This document shows positions 15,732-23,128 of a stretch of DNA of 38,228 bases, one piece after another. Under the pieces are notes generated by a model. That model was not told the origin of the DNA. It searched no databases and worked only from the letters and a program-made list of their open reading frames with translations. The DNA comes from a virus. The stretch covers positions 1 through 38,228 of IMG/VR virus record IMGVR_UViG_3300036806_000270; one strand, written 5' to 3'. A program made the position numbers and the translations under genes. Every line of letters begins with the position of its first letter. The stretch's first letter is position 1.

Positions 15732-17054
15732 ATGACCCCCAAGGAACTGCGCGAGAAGCGGCTCAAGATCGTCACCGAGGCCCGCAAGCTGATCGACAAG
15801 GCCGGCGCCGAGAAGCGGTCCATGACCGCGGAGGAGAACGGCCAGTTCGACAGTGCCATGACGGAGGCCGACGTCCTCAAGGCCCAGATCGACCGGCTGG
15901 AGCAGCTGGAGGGCGAGGAGCGGCAGATCAACGCCAGCGCCGGCCGCAAGACCGACCCCGAGCGGCCCGGCGCCGGCAACCCCGGCGACGCCGAGGCCCG
16001 CGACCAGCCGCTGAAGCTGGAGTTCCGCGCCCAGCCGGGCAGCGCCAAGCGCTACGAGGAGGTCCAGATCCCGGCCGGCACGCCGGCCTGGAAGCGGGGC
16101 CAGCCCGCCTACCGGTCGGCCTACGACAAGTGGCTCGCCCACGGCGAGCGGCAACTGAGCGCCGACGAGTACCGGGACCTGCAGGCCGACAGCGACGTCG
16201 CCGGCGGGTTCCTGAACACGCCGATCCAGATGGTGCAGATGCTGCTGAAGTTCGTGGACAACGCCGTCTACATCCGGCAGAAGGCCAGCGTCTTCCAGGT
16301 GCCCACCGCCACGTCGCTCGGCGTCCCGACCCTGGACGCGGACATCGACGACGCGAGCTGGACGGCGGAACTGGCCACGGGCGGGGCCGACACGGGCATG
16401 GCGTTCGGCAAGCGCGAGCTGCGGCCCTACCCGCTGGCCAAGCGCATCAAGATCTCCAACAAGCTGCTGCGGACGGCCATCCTCGGCCCCGAGGCCATCG
16501 TCCGGGACCGCCTGGCGTACAAGTTCGGCATCGCCCAGGAGAAGGGGTTCATGACCGGGACCGGGGCGGAGCAGCCCCTGGGCCTGTTCACCGCCAGCGC
16601 CAACGGGATCACCACCGCCCGGGACGTGACCTGCGGCACGACGACCGCCATCACCGCCGACGGGCTGATCGACACCAAGTTCTCGGTCAAGGCCCAATAC
16701 CAGAAGTCCGGCGAGTGGGTCCTGCACCGCGACGGGCTCAAGCAGACCCGCAAGCTCAAGGACGGCAACGGCCAGTACCTGTGGCAGGCGGGCCTGGCCA
16801 GCGGCCAGCCGGACACGATCCTGGACCGGCCGTACACGATGAGCGAGTACGCCCCCAACACGTTCACGACCGGCCTCTACGTCGCGCTGTTCGGGGACCT
16901 GAGCTTCTACTGGATCGCCGACGCCCTGAACATGCAGGTGCAGCGGCTGGCCGAGCTGTACGCGGAGACCAACCAGATCGGGTTCATCGGCCGCCTGGAG
17001 AGCGACGGCCAGCCGGTCCTGGCCGAGGCGTTCGCCCGCGGCAAGCTGGCCTGA
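15732..17054 (+). CDS. Major capsid protein, HK97 fold
   Basis: 440 residues, ATG preceded by GAGGAAC. Residues ~1-95 form a charged coiled-coil delta domain (KELREKRLKIVTEARKLIDKAG, LKAQIDRLEQLEGEE) that acts as internal scaffold and is expected to be removed by the upstream protease. The body has HK97-capsid marks: DVAGGFLNTPIQMVQMLLKF, IRQKASVFQVPTATSLGVPTLD, WTAELATGG, KRIKISNKLLRTAI, and GFMTGTGAEQPLGLF near residue 275. The C-terminus (GRLESDGQPVLAEAFARGKLA) is typical. A strong hairpin lies about 40 bases downstream of the stop. Confidence 0.94.
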   Translation: MTPKELREKRLKIVTEARKLIDKAGAEKRSMTAEENGQFDSAMTEADVLKAQIDRLEQLEGEERQINASAGRKTDPERPGAGNPGDAEARDQPLKLEFRAQPGSAKRYEEVQIPAGTPAWKRGQPAYRSAYDKWLAHGERQLSADEYRDLQADSDVAGGFLNTPIQMVQMLLKFVDNAVYIRQKASVFQVPTATSLGVPTLDADIDDASWTAELATGGADTGMAFGKRELRPYPLAKRIKISNKLLRTAILGPEAIVRDRLAYKFGIAQEKGFMTGTGAEQPLGLFTASANGITTARDVTCGTTTAITADGLIDTKFSVKAQYQKSGEWVLHRDGLKQTRKLKDGNGQYLWQAGLASGQPDTILDRPYTMSEYAPNTFTTGLYVALFGDLSFYWIADALNMQVQRLAELYAETNQIGFIGRLESDGQPVLAEAFARGKLA

Positions 17055-17095
17055 GCCCCGGCACCCCCCTTCCCACAGTAGCCCTCCCCGACGCG

Positions 17096-17124
17096 CCCCG
17101 CCGGCCTTCCAGAGGCCGGCGGGG
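17096..17124 (+). terminator. GC-rich hairpin after the capsid gene
   Basis: A perfect 12-bp stem (CCCCGCCGGCCT / AGGCCGGCGGGG) with loop TCCAG, extendable past one mismatch. No T-tract follows, so it may be a weak terminator, an mRNA-stabilising end, or an attenuator setting the capsid-to-downstream ratio. Confidence 0.55.
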
Positions 17125-17161
17125 GGCGCCTTCCCCGCCCCCCGAGCAACCGAGGTAAGCA

Positions 17162-17605
17162 ATGAACCTGAGCAAAGGCATCAAGGTCACCCGCGTGGCC
17201 AACTCGGCCGTGGCCGCCACGACCGACGTGACGAGCAGCGTGCTGGACATGAGCGGCTTCGACGGCGTGATGTTCGTCGCCCTCCTGGGCGACGTGACCA
17301 ACACGAGCGTCCTGGCACTGACGGCCAAGCAGAACACGGCCAACAGCACCAGCAGCCCGACGCCGACGGCCATCACCGGCGGCGCCACGGCCCCGTTCAC
17401 GGCCGACACGACCAGCGGCGACAACAAGGCCCTGCTGGTGGACGTGTACCGGCCCCAGAACCAGTACGTGTTCGCCGTCCTGTCCCGCGGCACGGCCAAC
17501 GCCGTCGTCGACGGGATCATCGCCATCCAGTACGACTCCCGGGTCAAGCCGACGACCCAGGACGCGGCCGTCATCGCCAGCGCCTTCGCGGCCCCGGCCG
17601 CCTGA
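17162..17605 (+). CDS. Putative head decoration/structural protein (147 aa)
   Basis: 147 residues, ATG with GAGGTAAGCA upstream. Ala/Thr/Val-rich beta protein: IKVTRVANSAVAATTDVTSSVLDMSGFDGVMFVALLGDV, then VYRPQNQYVFAVLSRGTANAVVDGIIAIQYDSR. Proteins of this pattern recur directly after HK97-type capsids in phages, where they are thought to be decoration or structural proteins. Hairpins on both sides isolate it as its own transcript segment. Role inferred from order and composition. Confidence 0.65.
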   Translation: MNLSKGIKVTRVANSAVAATTDVTSSVLDMSGFDGVMFVALLGDVTNTSVLALTAKQNTANSTSSPTPTAITGGATAPFTADTTSGDNKALLVDVYRPQNQYVFAVLSRGTANAVVDGIIAIQYDSRVKPTTQDAAVIASAFAAPAA

Positions 17606-17620
17606 CCGGCCTGACGGCGG

Positions 17621-17684
17621 GCCCCCGGGGCCCGGGCCGGCGCGGAGGAGGGCTATGCCTCCACGCCGGCCCGGGCCCGGGGGC
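17621..17684 (+). terminator. Very long GC hairpin between two head-protein genes
   Basis: Left arm 17621-17648 and right arm 17658-17684 pair over about 27 bp with one bulged G and one mismatch; the loop is nine bases. There is no T-run. It is far longer than a normal intrinsic terminator stem. It may stop or stabilise transcripts, or be a repeat element, since it contains GGAGG...CCTCC like the dispersed palindrome. Confidence 0.55.
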
Positions 17685-17734
17685 AGCCGTCCCTTCGCCC
17701 ACCCCGCCACCCTCCCCTCACCCTTCGGAGCACC

Positions 17735-18268
17735 ATGAGCCAGGAAAACACCAAGGTCCGCCGCCTCCAGGGCGGGGACACGCTGGAAGTCGCCAGCGGC
17801 GGCACGATCGACGTCCTGAGCGGCGGCGCCATCGTCGTCGAGTCCGGCGCGTCCCTGACCGTCGCCGGCGTGACGGTCGACGAGACCACGCTGGCGCTGA
17901 ACGACCTGACGGCCAGCGCCGCGGAGCTGAACCAGTACCCCCTGACCCTCGACATCGCCGACGGGTCCGCGGACGCGACCTATTACCTGGTCTGCCCGCA
18001 CGCCGGCGACATCGCCGAGATCTACACCGTCATCGACGGGGCCGTCTCGACGGCCGACATCACCGTCACGGCGAAGATCGGCAGCACCGGCGTCACCGGC
18101 GGCGTGGTCACGATCACCTCGGCCGCGTCGGCCGCCGGAGACGTCGACGTGGCCACCCCGTCGGCGGCCAACACCGTGGCGGCGGGCGACGCCATCAACC
18201 TGGTCGTGGCCGGCGGCGGGTCGGGCGGGTCGCCCCGCATCCACGTCGTCGTCGTCATCACCCGCTGA
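17735..18268 (+). CDS. Head fibre/decoration-like protein with beta-solenoid N-terminus
   Basis: 177 residues. The N-terminus (residues ~10-50) has short repeated strands, GGDTLEVASGGTIDVLSGGAIVVESGASLTVAGV, as in beta-roll stems of phage head fibres. The second half (LDIADGSADATYYLVCPHAGDIAEIYTVIDGAVSTADITVTAKIG ... SPRIHVVVVITR) is a beta domain seen in several phage capsid-associated proteins. The position two genes after the capsid fits a head decoration or fibre protein. Start ATG at 17735, upstream GGAGCACC. Confidence 0.65.
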   Translation: MSQENTKVRRLQGGDTLEVASGGTIDVLSGGAIVVESGASLTVAGVTVDETTLALNDLTASAAELNQYPLTLDIADGSADATYYLVCPHAGDIAEIYTVIDGAVSTADITVTAKIGSTGVTGGVVTITSAASAAGDVDVATPSAANTVAAGDAINLVVAGGGSGGSPRIHVVVVITR

Positions 18269-18305
18269 CCCGGCCGCGGCGGGAGCCCCGGCAGACCGGA
18301 GCGTC

Positions 18306-18548
18306 ATGCGCGTCCGAATGCACTGCACCGCCGCCGGCCCGGACGGCGTCCTGATGGCCGGCCGGGAGTACGACCTGGCCGACGACGAGGGCCGCCGCCT
18401 GGTGGCGCACCGGTACGCCTCGCCCGTCGGCGCCGCCGCCAGACCCGGCCCGAGCGTCGAGCCCGGGCCGGTCGAGACGGCGGCCCTTGGCCCCGCGGCC
18501 GAGGCCGCCGTCCTGCCCGCCACCCGCGCCCGCAAGGGCCGCCCATAA
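18306..18548 (+). CDS. Small unknown protein in the head-tail connector region (80 aa)
   Basis: 80 residues beginning MRVRMHCTAAGPDGVLMAGREYDLADDEGRRLVAHRYASPV. The N-terminal half is a small beta domain (a tract like RVRMHCTAAGPDGVLMAGREYDL occurs in many short phage proteins located before gp6-like connectors). The second half is Ala/Pro-rich and disordered. Role unknown. Confidence 0.6.
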   Translation: MRVRMHCTAAGPDGVLMAGREYDLADDEGRRLVAHRYASPVGAAARPGPSVEPGPVETAALGPAAEAAVLPATRARKGRP

Positions 18549-18560
18549 GCCGCCGCGCCC

Positions 18561-18752
18561 ATGCCCGAGGCGACCCTCATCGCGACCGTCGCCATCCGCT
18601 ACCGCTGGTGGGTCCGGCCCATGCTGCACGCGGCCCGGACCGCCCACCGGCTCGGGGCCCGGGCCCTCGGCGACCGGCTGGCGGCGCTGCTGCTCCGGGG
18701 CGTCTCGGTGGACGTCGTCCGGGCGGACGCCGTCCGGGCGGAGAGGAAGTAG
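18561..18752 (+). CDS. Small basic unknown protein (63 aa)
   Basis: 63 residues, Arg/Ala/Leu-rich and mostly helical (IRYRWWVRPMLHAARTAHRLGARALGDRLAALLLRG). The amphipathic Trp/Arg pattern could contact membrane or protein. It is closely spaced between two other small plus-strand genes (12 and 3 bases). No family recognised. Confidence 0.5.
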   Translation: MPEATLIATVAIRYRWWVRPMLHAARTAHRLGARALGDRLAALLLRGVSVDVVRADAVRAERK

Positions 18753-18755
18753 CCG

Positions 18756-18956
18756 ATGCCCCTGCTGGACCACCGCGGCGAGCCCCTGCCCGAGCCGCCC
18801 CGGCGGCATGTGTTCGGCCAGTTCGTGCTCCCGGCCGGCTGCCACATCAAGGGCTTCGGCGGGATCGCGGCCGAGGACCACCGCCGGGAGCCCCGGGAAG
18901 AGGACTGCCGCGGGCAGGCGCCGCCCCGCGACGCGCAGGCCCCCGACCGCCGCTGA
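18756..18956 (+). CDS. Small unknown protein (66 aa)
   Basis: 66 residues with two Cys. The N-terminal half is HRGEPLPEPPRRHVFGQFVLPAGCHIKGFGG and the tail is charged and probably disordered. It begins 3 bases after the previous stop and ends 13 bases before the gp6-like connector. Not recognised. Confidence 0.45.
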   Translation: MPLLDHRGEPLPEPPRRHVFGQFVLPAGCHIKGFGGIAAEDHRREPREEDCRGQAPPRDAQAPDRR

Positions 18957-18969
18957 CCGCCCCCGACCC

Positions 18970-19620
18970 ATGCCCATCGGCCTCAGACAGACCGTCGCCC
19001 CGACCGCCGAGCCGCTGACCCTGGCCGAGGCCAAGCAGCACCTGCGGGTGGACGGCGGGTATGACGACGCGCTGGTGTCGCGGCTGGTGACGGCCGCCCG
19101 GGAGTACGCCGAGCGGGAGACCCGCCGGCAGCTCATGCCGGCCACCTACCGGCTCACCCTGGACTACTTCCCGGGCCGGTTCTGGGTGACCCAGTACGAG
19201 GCCCTGCCGCGGGAGCGGGCGTGGGAGTACGGCCGGTACTTCCGGGACCGGGCCCTTCTGCTCCCCCGCCCGCCCCTGCAGTCCGTCTCGGCCGTGACGT
19301 ACGTCGACACGTCGGGCGCGACGCAGACGCTGGACCCGGCCCTGTACCTGGTCGACGCCGAGAGCGAGCCGGGCCGGCTGGCCCCGGCCTACAACCAGCA
19401 GTGGCCGTCCGTGCAGGAGCGGGTCAACACGGTCCAGGTGACCTACGTGGCCGGGTACGCCTCGGCCGCCCTGGTCCCGTCGAGCGTCAAGCTGGCCATG
19501 CTGCTGCTGGTCGGGAGCTGGTTCGAGCACCGCGAGGCGGCCGACGCCGGCGGGCTGGCGCCCGTCCCCATGGCCGTCGACGCCCTGCTCGCCCACGAAT
19601 CCGTCCCGTCGATCTTCTGA
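18970..19620 (+). CDS. Head-tail connector, gp6-like
   Basis: From the ATG at 18970, 216 residues. TVAPTAEPLTLAEAKQHLRVDGGYDDALVSRLVTAAREYAERETRRQLMPATYRLTLDYFP is the diagnostic N-terminus of the HK97 gp6/Phage_connect_1 family: helices that form the adaptor ring below the portal. Later marks are LLLPRPPLQSVSAVTYVDTSG and VPSSVKLAMLLLVGSWFEHREA. It is longer than HK97 gp6, as in many relatives with an inserted beta domain. It attaches to the portal and receives the gp7-like stopper. Confidence 0.88.
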   Translation: MPIGLRQTVAPTAEPLTLAEAKQHLRVDGGYDDALVSRLVTAAREYAERETRRQLMPATYRLTLDYFPGRFWVTQYEALPRERAWEYGRYFRDRALLLPRPPLQSVSAVTYVDTSGATQTLDPALYLVDAESEPGRLAPAYNQQWPSVQERVNTVQVTYVAGYASAALVPSSVKLAMLLLVGSWFEHREAADAGGLAPVPMAVDALLAHESVPSIF

Positions 19621-19694
19621 CGGTCAATCTACCGACGGTCCCCCCGTCGTCCTGAGGTACTCCGAAGGCCCCCCAGGGCCGCCGAGGTCCCCCC

Positions 19695-20063
19695 ATGTAC
19701 ATCCAGCGCCTCGCCATCCCCATCACGACCGCCGCCGACGGGTCGGCCACGGCCTTCTCGGCCGCCGTCACCGGCAAGGTCGTGGCCGTCATCTACGCCA
19801 AGACGGACTTCTCCGACGGCGTCGACTTCACCGTCACGGCCGAGGCCACGGGCGAGACGATCTGGGCCGAGAACGACGTCAACGCCAGCGCCGTCCGCTA
19901 CCCCCGGGCGGCCACCCACGGGACGGACGGGTCGGCCGCCCTATACGCCGCCGCCGGCACGGCCGTCCGGGATAAGGTCGCCCTGGCCGCCGACCGCGTG
20001 AAGGTCGTCGTCGCCAGCGGCGGGAACGCCAAGTCCGGCACCGTCTACGTCGTCGTCGAGTAG
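19695..20063 (+). CDS. Phage structural protein of unknown role (122 aa)
   Basis: 122 residues. MYIQRLAIPITTAADGSATAFSAAVTGKVVAVIYAKTDFSDGVDFTVTAEATGETIWAENDVNAS is a beta-rich pattern that I recognise as common in phage gene clusters between connector genes, usually annotated only as hypothetical. It has no Cys. Probably a virion component; its position inside the connector region is unusual for a decoration protein. Confidence 0.68.
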   Translation: MYIQRLAIPITTAADGSATAFSAAVTGKVVAVIYAKTDFSDGVDFTVTAEATGETIWAENDVNASAVRYPRAATHGTDGSAALYAAAGTAVRDKVALAADRVKVVVASGGNAKSGTVYVVVE

Positions 20064-20120
20064 CCCCGCCGAGCCGGACCGCCGGAAGCACCCCAAGCCA
20101 CCGAGCCAGGAGCACGCCCC

Positions 20121-20609
20121 ATGTCCGTCGCAGTCACCTACGGCTTCACCGCCACCACCGTCGAGACGCTCGCCACCAACGTCCCCGCCGCGTCCAGCCC
20201 GCAGGTGACGCACAGCGGGTACAACACCAGCGGGACGATCAACGGGACCAGCACCGTCCCCGCAACCCAGTGCGCCTACTTCTCCAAGGCCCTGTCGAGC
20301 GGGGCGGCGACGATCGACCTGACGGCCCTGACCGGGACGAACGGGGCGACGGTCGACCTGACCGGGCTGAAGGTCCAGATCGCCCGGTTCAAGAACCCGG
20401 CCGCGAACGCCAACAGCATCACCGTGACGTTCGGCGCGAGCAACCCGTACCTGCTCGGCGGCTCGGCCTGGAAGGTGATCCTGGCCCCCGGCCAGCAGGT
20501 CATGTTCTTCGGCAACGACGCCGCCCCGGACGTGGACAGCACGCACAAGACCATCGACATCGCCGGCACGGGCAGCCAGGCCCTGGAAGTGTCGATCATC
20601 GCCGGCTGA
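20121..20609 (+). CDS. Putative virion structural protein (162 aa)
   Basis: 162 residues, Thr/Ala/Ser/Asn-rich all-beta protein with YFSKALSSGAATIDLTALTGTNGATVDLTGLKVQIARFKNP and ASNPYLLGGSAWKVILAPGQQVMFFGNDAAPDVD. The strand pattern and the late APGQ...FGN element suggest a decoration or tail-surface jelly-roll. ATG preceded by AGGAGC. Role not established. Confidence 0.65.
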   Translation: MSVAVTYGFTATTVETLATNVPAASSPQVTHSGYNTSGTINGTSTVPATQCAYFSKALSSGAATIDLTALTGTNGATVDLTGLKVQIARFKNPAANANSITVTFGASNPYLLGGSAWKVILAPGQQVMFFGNDAAPDVDSTHKTIDIAGTGSQALEVSIIAG

Positions 20610-20645
20610 TCCCGGCCCGCCCCTCCCCGCGCCCCCGAACGCACC

Positions 20646-20969
20646 ATGGAAGCCGGAAAGCTCCGCCACCGCGTCACCATCCAGAAGCCCGTCCGGTCGG
20701 AATCCGCCCAGAGCGGGGAGGTGGAGCTCGAGTGGCAGGACATCGGCCAGGCGTGGGCGGAGATCCGGCCCACCAATGGGCGGGAGCAGCAGCTCTACGC
20801 CCAGACGGGGGAGCAGGTGTCCCACGTCATTACCTGCCGATACACGACGGCCATCACCACCGACTGCCGGCTGGCCTACCGCGGCCGGTTCTTCGACGTC
20901 TCGGGCGTGACCGACGTAGACGAGCGGCGGCGGGAGCTGCGGATCACCGCCACGGAGCAGGTGCCGTGA
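20646..20969 (+). CDS. Head closure / head-tail adaptor, gp7 (Phage_H_T_join)-like
   Basis: 107 residues. EAGKLRHRVTIQKPVRSESAQSGEVELEWQDIGQAWAEIRPTNGREQQLYAQTGEQVSHVITCRY...RLAYRGRFFDVSGVTDVDERRRELRITATE matches the SPP1 gp16/HK97 gp7 stopper family almost end to end. It closes the portal channel after packaging. Its stop overlaps the GTG of the next gene by four bases (GTGA). Confidence 0.9.
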   Translation: MEAGKLRHRVTIQKPVRSESAQSGEVELEWQDIGQAWAEIRPTNGREQQLYAQTGEQVSHVITCRYTTAITTDCRLAYRGRFFDVSGVTDVDERRRELRITATEQVP

Positions 20970-21460
20970 GCGGCAACCCCGGGCTCAGGCTGGAGGGCGG
21001 GACCGAGCTGCAAAACCTGCTGCGGGAACTGCCCCGCCGCGTCGCGGCCAAGGGCAACCGGGCCGCCGCGACGGCGGCGGCGGCCCCCGTGCTCAAGGCC
21101 GCCCGCCGCGCCGCCCCCAAGCAGTTCGGGTTCCTGAAGAAGGCGCTGGCGAAGAAGGTGAAGAGCTACAAGCAGTCGGCCGGCGGCGTCGCGGCCGCCA
21201 TCGTCGGCGCCGACCGCTCGGCCGCCTATACGGTCCCGCCCAGCGCCTCGCCCCGCGCCAGGGGCGGCAGGGTCCGGCGGGCGGTCCCCGCCAACTACCT
21301 CCACCTGGTCGAGCAGGGGCACGGCGGCCCCCGCCCGGCGCCCCCCCACCCGTTCCTCGGGCCGGCGTTCGAGGCCAGCAAGGACCAGGCCAAGGCCGCC
21401 GCGGCCGAGAAGTTCAGGCAGGTCGTCGAGAAGGAAGCGGCCAAGCTCGGCAAGCGGTGA
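20966..21460 (+). CDS. HK97 gp10-like tail-joining protein
   Basis: 164 residues, GTG start in a GTGA overlap with the gp7-like gene. LRLEGGTELQNLLRELPRRVAAKGNRAAATAAAAPVLKAARRAAPK is the usual gp10 N-terminus. LHLVEQGHGGPRPAPPHPFLGPAFEASKDQAKAA is the family's C-terminal signature (the E-G...PFLxPA element). In HK97-like phages gp10 acts at the head-tail interface. It is basic, with a long Lys/Arg-rich middle. Confidence 0.88.
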   Translation: MSGNPGLRLEGGTELQNLLRELPRRVAAKGNRAAATAAAAPVLKAARRAAPKQFGFLKKALAKKVKSYKQSAGGVAAAIVGADRSAAYTVPPSASPRARGGRVRRAVPANYLHLVEQGHGGPRPAPPHPFLGPAFEASKDQAKAAAAEKFRQVVEKEAAKLGKR

Positions 21461-21466
21461 CGCCAC

Positions 21467-21886
21467 ATGGGCCAGCTCGAAACCGGCATTCGCGACGCCC
21501 TGCTGGCCCAGGCCGGCATCACGAACCTCGTCGGCCGGCGCATCCGGCCGCTGGTCGTCGGCCAGGGCGACAGCCCCCGCCCCTACCTCACCTACCAGGT
21601 GACCGGCCGGACGACCGAGGCCCTGCTGGACGGGACGGTCATCGACTACCGCAAGGCCGAGTGGGAGATCGGCATCTACGCCGACACCTACGGCGCGGTC
21701 ATGGACCTGTCGGACCTGGTCCGCGACCGCCTGGACCAGCTCGGCGAGACGGTGTCCGGGGTCGAGTTCGCCCCGGCCCAGTTCGACAGCGAGACCGACG
21801 TCGAGCAGGTCACGCCGGACGGGCAGGAGAAGCCCGTCTACCTCCGCGTCCAGACCTACCGGGCCCTCTACAAGATCGTCAGCTAA
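21467..21886 (+). CDS. Tail terminator/completion protein (gp11/DUF3168-like)
   Basis: 139 residues. LETGIRDALLAQAGITNLVGRRIRPLVVGQGDSPRPYLTYQVTGRT is the typical N-terminus of DUF3168/gp11-type tail terminators, followed by DYRKAEWEIGIYADTYGAVMDLSDLVRDRLDQL and a last strand VYLRVQTYRALYK. These proteins form the hexamer that caps the tail tube and joins it to the head. It lies between gp10-like and tube genes, as expected. Confidence 0.85.
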   Translation: MGQLETGIRDALLAQAGITNLVGRRIRPLVVGQGDSPRPYLTYQVTGRTTEALLDGTVIDYRKAEWEIGIYADTYGAVMDLSDLVRDRLDQLGETVSGVEFAPAQFDSETDVEQVTPDGQEKPVYLRVQTYRALYKIVS

Positions 21887-21918
21887 AGCGAGCTAACGCC
21901 GCCAACCGGGAGCAACCC

Positions 21919-22344
21919 ATGAGCGTGAAGGCATACGGGAGCGTCCTCCAGTATGGGGACACCGCCGACTACACGACCGCCACGTCCTGGACGACCGTCG
22001 GGACGACCAAGTCCATCAAGCCGGGCAAGGTCCAGGCCAAGGACATCGACACGACCCACCTAGAGAGCGCCGACGAGTTCGAGGAGAGCGTCCCCGGGCT
22101 GGCCAACGGCGGGGACGTCGAGGCGTCCCTCCAGTACGACAAATCCGACACCGGCATCCTCTACGGCGTGTTCCGCGTGGTGAAGGCGTGGCGGCTGAAG
22201 TACCCGGACAACAGCGGCTGGAAGTTCAACGGCCACCTGAACGAGATCGGTGACGAGGACGTGGTGAACGGCGAGATCGTGATGACCAGCATCAAGATCA
22301 AGGTCACCGGCAAGCCGGTGCCGTCGACCGACGTGACGGCCTGA
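21919..22344 (+). CDS. Major tail (tube) protein
   Basis: From the ATG at 21919 (GGGAGCAA upstream), 141 residues. The pattern VKAYGSVLQYGD...TTVGTTKSIKPGKVQAKDIDTTHLESADEFEESVPGLANGGDVEASLQYDKSD is characteristic of siphophage tube proteins, including the conserved ID-T-L motif. The C-terminus (GEIVMTSIKIKVTGKP) is the closing strand. It polymerises around the tape measure to form the non-contractile tail. Confidence 0.88.
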   Translation: MSVKAYGSVLQYGDTADYTTATSWTTVGTTKSIKPGKVQAKDIDTTHLESADEFEESVPGLANGGDVEASLQYDKSDTGILYGVFRVVKAWRLKYPDNSGWKFNGHLNEIGDEDVVNGEIVMTSIKIKVTGKPVPSTDVTA

Positions 22345-22418
22345 TAGCCCGCAGCCCCGGCCACCGTCCCGGCCCCTTCCCGCCCGCCATCCCGGGCCAG
22401 CCCCATAGCGAGACCCGA

Positions 22419-22763
22419 ATGACCCGCGAAGAGATCCTTGCCCGCACCACGATCAAGACCGAGGCCGTCGACGTCCCCGAGTGGGGCGGCGCGTTCACCG
22501 TCCGCAGCCTCAACGCGGTGGACCGCGTCCGCCTGTTCGACCGCGACCTGGCGGCGGAGTCGCAGGAGTCGTCCCCCGCCCGGGTCGGCGTGCTGCTGCT
22601 GATCGCCTGCCTGTACGACGCCGAGGGAAACCGCGTCTTCCGGCCGGAGGACGCCCCGGCCCTGGAGCTGCATGACGGCGGCCTCATCAACCGGCTGTGC
22701 GCGGCGGCCAACCGGGTGAACGGGCTGGACGCCGCCACGGCCGAGGCCGCCGAAAAAAAGTAG
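22419..22763 (+). CDS. Tail assembly chaperone, G-type (zero-frame product)
   Basis: 114 residues. REEILARTTIKTEAVDVPEWGGAFTVRSLNAVDRVRLFDRDL is the usual start of the short tail chaperone that precedes a tape measure gene, with IACLYDAEGNRVFRPEDAPAL as the second conserved part. It ends in EAAEKK-stop, where the GAA AAA AAG TAG codons form a slippery end. The chaperone coats the tape measure and recruits tube protein. Most ribosomes should make this short form. Confidence 0.88.
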   Translation: MTREEILARTTIKTEAVDVPEWGGAFTVRSLNAVDRVRLFDRDLAAESQESSPARVGVLLLIACLYDAEGNRVFRPEDAPALELHDGGLINRLCAAANRVNGLDAATAEAAEKK

Positions 22764-23128
22764 CCGGCCCCGCCTTCCGCTTCTGGATGGGGCTGGCGTG
22801 GCAGTGCGGGGAGCCCCACGCCGACCTCCTCCTGGAGCGACTGAGCCCGGGGCAGATCACCGAAATCCAGGCGTTCGCGGCGACCGAGCCCCTGCCCGAG
22901 CGCCGGGCCGACCTGCGGACGGCCATGGAATGCCTGGCCACCGCCAGGTCCGCCGGCGCGAAGGGGGCCACCCTCGACACTTTCCTGCTGCAGTTCGGGC
23001 CGGCGGCCGCGCCGCCGGACCAGGACCAGGACGAGATGAACCGGCAGATGATGAAGGTCGCCGCGCTGTTCGACGCCGCCCGCGCCGCTTCAAGGGAACC
23101 CCCGACCGATGGCCACCGAGATCAGTAA
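22419..23128 (+). CDS. Tail assembly chaperone GT fusion made by -1 frameshift
   Basis: Zero-frame codons 1-114 run to 22760, then a -1 shift continues from GTA at 22760 to the stop at 23126-23128, giving about 236 residues. The T part (VAGPAFRFWMGLAWQCGEPHADLLLERLSPGQITEIQAF...EPLPERRADLRTAMECLATARS) matches the T segment of other phage GT proteins, which binds the tape measure, and it has no good start of its own. The T frame overlaps the tape measure start by 20 bases. The fusion is inferred from the slippery site and from the frame relation, which is exactly -1. Confidence 0.85.
22754..22797 (+). promoter_or_regulatory. Programmed -1 frameshift site: A-AAA-AAG slippery heptamer plus stem
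   Basis: The heptamer A AAA AAG lies at 22754-22760 in the correct register for zero-frame GAA AAA AAG, immediately followed by TAG. Downstream, 22763-22771 pairs with 22789-22797 over nine base pairs including one G-U (GCCGGCCCC with GGGGCTGGC; 17-base loop), a possible stimulatory stem though closer than usual. A run of seven A is rare in this DNA, which argues for selection. Confidence 0.87.
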
